A stretch of 64,000 nucleotides of DNA from Clitoria ternatea. Its lineage: Eukaryota > Streptophyta > Magnoliopsida > Fabales > Fabaceae. Positions 58,000-64,000 of the stretch are shown piece by piece; position 1 is the first letter of the stretch, and each line of letters opens with the position of its first letter. Below the pieces are notes generated by a model. That model was given only the letters and a program-made list of their open reading frames with translations. It searched no databases and was not told the origin of the DNA. Made by a program: the position numbers and the translations under genes. The stretch spans positions 87,684,501-87,748,500 of the forward strand of contig CM075674.1 in assembly GCA_037962975.1 (NCBI GenBank). Reading direction: 5' to 3'.

Positions 58000-58460
58000 G
58001 ACCTGGGTATAGTAGGATTGGTCCTCTTGCAAAAACCATACCGAATCCCAGGAAAAGGGCGTAGTAGGATCAGACCTTTATATAAGGCTGTACCGAACCC
58101 CATTCGAAGACCCAGATTGTAGGATAAAACCGAACTCTGGGTACGGTTAGTAGGTATGACCGAACACCGAAGAAGGCTTGGGCACAGTAAGCTGGTTCCC
58201 TTTCAAGACCATGCTGAACCCCGAGTAACGGGCGCAGTAGGTTCAGGATTAGCCCTAATCTGAACCCCGTGTTGAAGACTCGGATTGTAGGATTGAACCG
58301 AACTCCAAGTACGACTAGTAGGTTTGGCCGAACGTTGGTGAAGAACGGTTAGTAGGATTAAACCGAACGCCAAGAAAAACGTGGGTTGTAGGATCAAAAC
58401 CGAACCTCAGTGAAAGGCTTGGACTGTAGGATCGAACCGAACTCCAAAATACAACAAGTA
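58000..58460. repeat. Degenerate minisatellite, core GTAGGATYNAACCGAAC
   Basis: About ten imperfect units of roughly 40-50 bp, each with a gtaggat(t/c) start and a ccgaac(t/c)cc end. Confidence 0.7.
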
Positions 58461-58489
58461 AGTGACACCGAACTCTAAATTTCCCAGAA

Positions 58490-59480
58490 GCACATCTCCT
58501 GGAAATTCTTCAATCGGTAATACTTTCTGTTGAAATTCCTTATTCAAAGACTCGGGTCATATTTTATCAAAGCCCGACTCATTATTTTCGACTCAAGAAT
58601 AATTCACTCGGGCATGTCTCTATCTGAGGCGTATTCACCCGAAGCATTTCGTTCGGAAATTCTCATTCATTACTACACCATGAAGGAATCAGAAATATTC
58701 CATTCGGTGCCATGTTACACGTAAATTGGAAGTATTTCACTCGGCCTTTTTTCCTACTCAGAAATGCTCCACTCGGAGCTATGATATTCAAAAATGCTTC
58801 GCTCAGTGAAATCGTTGAAAAGTATTTCCTTTAGGAATTCCACACTCGGAAATACTTTCCCTTGGAATTCCTTACTCGGAAATGCTTCAAGTTCGATACT
58901 ATGCTATTAAAATTCTTCAGTCGGCAATATTTTATTGAAATCCTATTCACGAAGAACCAATCATCACTCTCATTAACCTTACTCGGAAATACTTTTCCTT
59001 AGAATTCCTTACTCGGAGACGCTTCAAATTTTTGCCCGACTCATGAATTCTTTAAGTTAAAAATATTTCACTTCGGAGTTTCAATCAGCAATACTCCACT
59101 CGAAAAAATTTGCACTCAGAAAATTTGAGCCTGAATAGAAACTCAAATTGTAAGTCTAAACTCCGAGTACGACTGAAGGATCACTCGGAACCTTCCACCC
59201 AAGAAGGTTCACTCAGAAGAATTTCCACTCGGAGCTCTCACTCAAAGGAGTTTCCAGTCGGAATTCTCAATCAGAAGAACTCCCACTCGGTGTCCTCATT
59301 CGAAAGAAATTCCACTCGGAAATATCACTGGAAATTGTCCTTGATGAAAAATAAGACTCAGTTAAAACGTATATGCTTTTACTGAGCAACTTGAGGGGTA
59401 ATGGAATTTCCCGGATGACATGGCCAGAACCAGCCTCACCCGGAGTCACTCATTCAGAGTCAGTTGCTCACTCAGAACTG
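58490..59480. repeat. Degenerate minisatellite, core ACTCGGAAWTnCTT
   Basis: More than 20 imperfect units of about 25-45 bp with an actcgga core, drifting from aaatactt to aattctca type endings along the tract. Confidence 0.7.
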
Positions 59481-60040
59481 ATCACCCAATAATGCTTGGG
59501 GACAGTATCGAACAACTAACGAGTATTCCGAGCGATGAACACTTAGTAAAACGTTCTCACAATCATTCCCCCTCAAGATTAACATCGTAAGCCGTTCTCA
59601 TGACAACAACATGTTTCCTAACAATGGCGACCCCTATTATGGTACTTATAATCGAAAAGCCTAATCATCAAAGATTAAGGTGCGCCCTTTACCAGGCTTA
59701 TGTATGCCAAACATATGATTTAGGTAAACAATTTTGATACAACAAAAGATATTCTATCTTTTCTATCAAACCGAGCCTTTGGTTATTTAAGTACCTATAC
59801 ATGAGAACTAAACTTGTTTGCTGCTATCTGATGTAATATTTACACGTCTACATCCGGATTGAATCATTACATATACAATGATTCTATTGAAATTACTCTC
59901 AACGGACAAACGTATAAAGCAAGTTGTATTTTCATTTGATCAAATCATGAATTACATTAAAGAATTGATTCAGTAATCCGGAGCTGATCCCGAAACATAG
60001 CAGATTTGAATCAATAAAAAACTACAAGACAAGGAAAGAA

Positions 60041-62678
60041 CTATTTATTTTGGCTTGTCTCTCCACCCTTTCCTTTGCCCTTATCTCCGGCCTCGCCTCC
60101 CCCTTCACCAGCAGCTTTACCTACATCAACACTTGTTCCTTCACCTCTAGGCCGCTGGGTGATGGGAGTCAGGAGAGAAGGTCCCATTGACTGACCTGTG
60201 GGAAGAGGAGCTAACTTATATGTGGTGTTTGGCGGCTCCTCCTGACGATCATCAACCAAAGCTACCAGCTTCCCTCCATGAAACTCATAGAACGGATCAA
60301 TACCGTTCAAATTGAGTTCCACTTTGGGATTCCGGTATTGAATTTGACGAACAGCAAGCCCAAAAGATTCCTCGACTGCCTGGTTGCAGATATCCATAGC
60401 CTCTTCCGCTCAGGCATTTGCAGCAGTCAGATCCGCTTTCAAAACTTTGACCTCGTCATTCGAACTCGCCAGTTTTAGTGACAACTCTTTCTCCTTACGG
60501 GTCCAGTCTTCAACTCCTTGCGAGTAAACGACCTTGGCTTCTTTCAGTTCCTCTCCTAACTTGGCCGAATGCTCCTTCTCCGTACAGAGGCTGGTGTGGA
60601 GGTCGGAACTGACTTTCTTCTGATCAAGTGCTTGGGCCTCCAACTCTTTAAACAGGTATTTCAGCCTGGCGATTTCTTCATCTTTTTGCTCCCCTTCCTA
60701 TTTGGAAGCCTTCAACTTATTCTCTAGTTGGAGGATGCTTGCCTTATCCCTAGCTGCAACAATGTTAAGGTCATTAACTTTGCCTGTTAACTTGCTGAGT
60801 CTTTTGTTATCCTCTGACAGTCTCCGAACCGACTTCAGGAGACCGGATAATTCTGCTAACTGCCACTGTCCGACATCACAAGCTTTTGTTACTTCCTCAG
60901 GCTCTAAAGTCTTCAGCTTATACGGAGAATCAGGGATGCATTGAGGTACTGGACCCTCATACACCAGGTATGGGGCAAGATTGGAGTTCCCTGGAGGAGG
61001 GCAGGAAACCTTGGGCGCAAAGTAAGAACTTATTGGCTTGGCGCCAAAAGTAATCACATTGCTGGGGGCAGCCGTTGTTGTCTTTTCAATCCCCTTTCCT
61101 TTAGAGGCCCCAGGATCAGCTGCCCCTTCAGAAGTCTTTCATTTTTTGGAAGAGGGCTGAGGCTCCGTTTTCTTAGAAGAGTCATGTTCTGCTTTCATCC
61201 TCTTCTTTCCGGCCTTTGGTTTTCTGGGGGAGGGCTGAGTTTTCGGCATGTTAGATCCGCCCTCCAATAAAGGAATATCGTCACCAATAGACGAAGTGAG
61301 TATGATGGTCTCGACAGTAGCCTTCTTAGAATTCCGCTTTGGCTGAATATTATTTTCAGCCGCAACGGATTTCCCTCCAGCTTTGAGGCCCTTCAATTTA
61401 TCCATCTCTGGTGACTCAACTCCAATTTCAAATGCATAATCAGATAGAAAGATCATCAGTAACAGAAGACATCAAGACATAAAAAGAAAGAACATAGAAA
61501 ATGACAGGAAATTACACAAGTATTCCTCGCGGGTAGTTTCCGACCCTAGCAGATGCCTGCAAGAGAAGAACTTGTGTGAGGCGGTGTATGATTGAAGTGC
61601 AGAAAGAACGGAGACCGATGTTGGGGTTAACTCATCCTCATCAGTGTAATAAGCCTGGGACGTCAACAAAAAGTGTTCGTGAGTCCAGGCCACGGGAAAC
61701 TCTTGAATCCCGTCTTTATTCAGCCAAAAAATTGGATCATCGGGCTTCACACGAATCCTGGTGAAATAAGATTTGAAGGAACGTCTATCAACTTTGGCAG
61801 AGTCAGTGTAGGATTCGAAGTTGATGATCTTGGAGAGAGTCCGGAGGGTTATCAGACTTACTCCTCCCTTCTCCCTATTGGCACGACGGACCACCTGCGT
61901 GAAATAAAAGAGCATGGCCACCGTCGGTGTAAAATTGAAGTACTCCCCAAGCACTTCAAGAGAACGGATCAAACCCCATCCGTTGGGGTGAAGCTGTGAG
62001 GGGGCAGTCTAAAAACCTCAAGACCCCCATTTGAAACTTGGTGAGAGGAAAGCGAACGCCTAAGTTCAGGAAGAGAAAGTCATACATATATATCGACCTC
62101 TCATCCGGTGTATGACATATCCGTTCTGAGGGTAGAGGAGCCAACACCATGAAACGCTCCTTGTACTTTTCCTTTTTGAAGACACTGAAGCGAGGCTCCA
62201 ACCTTGCTCTGTCCTCCCGAGCGTGTATGGACGGTATGGCGTGAAATTCATCCGCCACCCAGTTGTATGGACGCATCTGCTGGAACTTCACCCAGTCAAT
62301 CCGGTGTGCAACTACATTGCACAGTCCAGAAGCTGTCTTCACAATATACTATCGAGATGGTATGCCGCTGGCAGAGGTACTCTCTCCAGTCATCTTCTTT
62401 ACAGCTAACTTAAACGCCTTTACGCTGCGATAAAAACTAACATCATTAGAGAGGTACAAATCAGCGCTCCCCTCACTCTCGCTAGAAGAGGATTCTGAGG
62501 AGGGTATTATCACCCTTCCCCTCAAGTAGGGTGACGCCTCCCTCTCTGAATGAAGTGGATTTGAGTGGACGATCACAGGGATCCTCCCACCACGACTCGG
62601 GGAAGTCCTACACAACACTCTCCCTCCTCTTCCCCTACGGCCAACGTGGCTCGAGCTAGCAAAGCCTCTCCCAGACAT
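60041..62678 (-). pseudogene. Antisense ORF (aORF) of element G, broken; Transposase_28-like domain and coiled coil
   Basis: Opposite strand to pol. The ATG at 62678 opens a Gly/Arg/Ser-rich N-terminus (SGRGFASSSHVGRRGRGGR). A conserved domain follows (YNWVADEFHAIPS at about 62260, FPLTKFQMGVLRFLDC, LHPNGWG, VAMLFYFTQV, RSFKSYFTRIRV), resembling the plant family called putative gypsy-type transposon (Transposase_28). Then come a Lys/Ser-rich hinge (61440-61140), a long coiled coil (60910-60410) and a Gly/Lys-rich tail to 60041. Defects are a TAG near 62350, a frameshift near 62005 and stops near 60700 and 60407. A probable intron lies near 61430-61510. Antisense ORFs here are known in Tat elements; their function is unknown. 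Confidence 0.72.
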
Positions 62679-63440
62679 TTAGAAAAAGTAGAAGAAAAAA
62701 TGAGAAGACGAAAGAGAGGTTACCTAAGAATGAAGAGAAATGGAGAATCAAATCTCACACAAGCAAACAGGAATGTCTTCTCGAAATTTTTGCAGAGTTT
62801 CGTCAGGAAAGCAAAGACTGAGTGACTTCTGAATCTACTAAGTTCTCCTTTTATAAGGAGTCGAAGGTTATGTCGTTCACAACCAAACGACACTTTTAAA
62901 CGACACCTTTTTCATAAACACAAGACTGCCGTTTCGAACATTGAGGCGCGAAATCAGCGTCAATTCTTCAAAGGGCCTATCAAATGGGCCTCAGAATTTA
63001 AATTTCAGGCCCATGAAACTCCCGAGTGACAGTTATAAAGACGTGCGCATTTAAGGCAATAATGGCTTGCCCACGTGATTAAAGGCATTAAATGTCCAAT
63101 CATGAGAAACGTTGCAACTGTTTCTCGAATACCAAGGGTTGCAAGTTTCAATAACTTCTGGGATTCCCACACAAAAAACTTTTTGTACGGATCCGTCCTA
63201 AGAAGATCTATGACAACGGAACTTCATTCCAAGAACGGATATTTACGCAAAAACGTAATGACTTTCTATAAACGACGAATATCATCCGGTATCCAAATTC
63301 ATTACAGACGATGTAGCTTATATGAGCCACTTTACCAGTCCCTCACACAAGCTAGGGGACAAATAGAATGATGACCCTATCTCGATACTGGATTTGATAA
63401 CGAAATTGAAAACTCAGTTCCGTACTCTGACGATCGAAAC
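62679..63440. other. Region between the antisense ORF and the 68-bp array of element G
   Basis: No coding is supported. It presumably holds the promoter of the antisense ORF. A minus-strand TATA-like CTTATAAAAGG lies near 62850-62860, about 170 bp upstream of the antisense ATG. Confidence 0.45.
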
Positions 63441-63441
63441 G

Positions 63442-63772
63442 TACTCCCCCAGGACGGATGATCTCAATCACTCATTCTGTATTCGATGATGTAACTCCTG
63501 GCGTAGTGTACTCCCCCAGGACGGATGATCTCAATCACTCATTCTGTGATTCGATGATGTAACTCCTGGCGTAGTGTACTCCCCCAGGACAGATGATCTC
63601 AATCACTCATTCTGTGATTCGATGATGTAACTCCTGGCGTAGTGTACTCCCCCAGGACGGATGATCTCAATCACTCATTCTGTGATTCGATGATGTAACT
63701 CCTGGCGTAGTGTACTTCCTCAGGACGAATGATCTCAATCATGTATTCTGTGATTCGATGATGTAACTCCTG
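63442..63772. repeat. 68-bp tandem array in element G
   Basis: Units start at 63442 (67 bp, one base missing), 63509, 63577, 63645 and 63713 (diverged and shortened). Each begins tactcccccaggacgg and ends ctcctggcgtagtg. A more diverged unit follows at about 63810-63880. Units two to four are almost identical, so they arose recently. Confidence 0.92.
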
Positions 63773-64000
63773 TGATCTTGAAGGCTCAATCCATACTCTT
63801 ACGATTTAGAGGTATTTCCCCAAGACGGATATTCTCTATCACTTAATCTGTGATTTGATGACACAACTCTTGGCGTGAACAAGTTCCCATCACTATCCCT
63901 ATGATAGAAGACACAACCATCATTTTTATGTATCTTTGCAGTTCAATGAGCTCGGAACAATACTCTCACATCGAACAACAGATTGACTCTGTAAACCTCC

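Larger units (their letters stand above)
57736..60040 (+). other. Repeat-rich 3' region of element G between pol and the antisense ORF
   Basis: No coding is supported. It contains one copy of the 68-bp array motif (about 57925-57985), a degenerate gtaggat..aaccgaac repeat field (58000-58460) and an actcggaa..cttc repeat field (58490-59480). Long repetitive 3' regions are known in Tat elements. Confidence 0.7.
44140..64000 (+). mobile_element. Element G: Tat-lineage (Retand/Grande-like) Ty3/gypsy element, continues past the window
   Basis: It shows a 5' LTR (44140-44877), primer-binding site, gag, protease, RT, RNase H, a second archaeal-type RNase H and integrase. A 2.3-kb repeat-rich stretch, an opposite-strand coding region and a 68-bp tandem array follow. 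Two RNase H domains and an antisense ORF between pol and the 3' LTR are known features of the Tat lineage. The 3' LTR is not reached. After removing element H at least 12.5 kb is present. Several stops and two frameshifts show the copy is not autonomous. Confidence 0.88.

Noticed and set aside
59110..59385. A Ser/Asn/Lys-rich plus-strand frame
   Set aside because: It is the translation of the actcggaa minisatellite field, and the repeating residues follow the DNA repeat.
62204..62825. Plus-strand frames opposite the antisense ORF
   Set aside because: Shadow frames; the conserved protein blocks are on the minus strand.
63442..63772. 68-bp array as a centromeric satellite or CRISPR
   Set aside because: Only about five to six units, no spacers, and it lies within the 3' region of element G.

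Overview
The window is nuclear DNA from a flowering plant, most likely a eudicot and probably a legume. It holds one intron-containing host gene in a sea of nested, mostly decayed LTR retrotransposons, hAT-type DNA elements, MITEs and tRNA-derived SINE-like pieces. I see no prokaryotic-style genes, rRNA, functional tRNA gene or CRISPR array. The legume guess rests on general familiarity with the repeat families and the PTP protein, not on a search.

Layout. 1-5735: decayed minus-strand Ty1/copia element A (SIRE/Maximus-like, with an extra 3' env-like reading frame and most of RT deleted). 5735-7560: 5'-truncated plus-strand copia element B ending in a clean 522-bp LTR. 7972-14337: complete but dead minus-strand copia element C with target-site duplication (TSD) TCTAA; its 5' LTR was split by a 1665-bp plus-strand Athila-type solo LTR (12604-14268, TSD CATAA). 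16573-18164: SIRE-like solo LTR (TSD AAATA). 19241-25987: 5'-truncated plus-strand Ty3/gypsy element E. 26060-26860: minus-strand gypsy remnant.

27420-32051 (minus): the only host gene I can support, a dual-specificity/tyrosine phosphatase of the plant PTP1 family. Eight exons join to a 331-residue protein with every catalytic motif present. Its introns carry two SINE-like insertions and a 765-bp MITE. 33953-38576: large hAT-like element with an LTR-like insertion inside it. 39965-44139: old LTR-like sequence carrying a perfect hAT MITE (43412-43960, TSD ATGGTGTC).

44140 to beyond 64000: very long plus-strand Tat-lineage (Retand/Grande-like) gypsy element G. It has gag, protease, RT, two RNase H domains and integrase, then a repeat-rich 3' region, a coding region on the opposite strand (62678 to 60041) and a 68-bp tandem array. 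Its pol gene is interrupted between the second RNase H and integrase by element H (49288-56605, TSD GTAAC). H is a young Athila-type derivative that kept only gag-protease between two 1.78-kb LTRs that are about 99% identical.

The transposon genes are inactivated by stops, frameshifts and deletions. Several lesions are G-to-A or C-to-T changes of the kind expected from deamination of methylated cytosine. The phosphatase gene shows no such damage.
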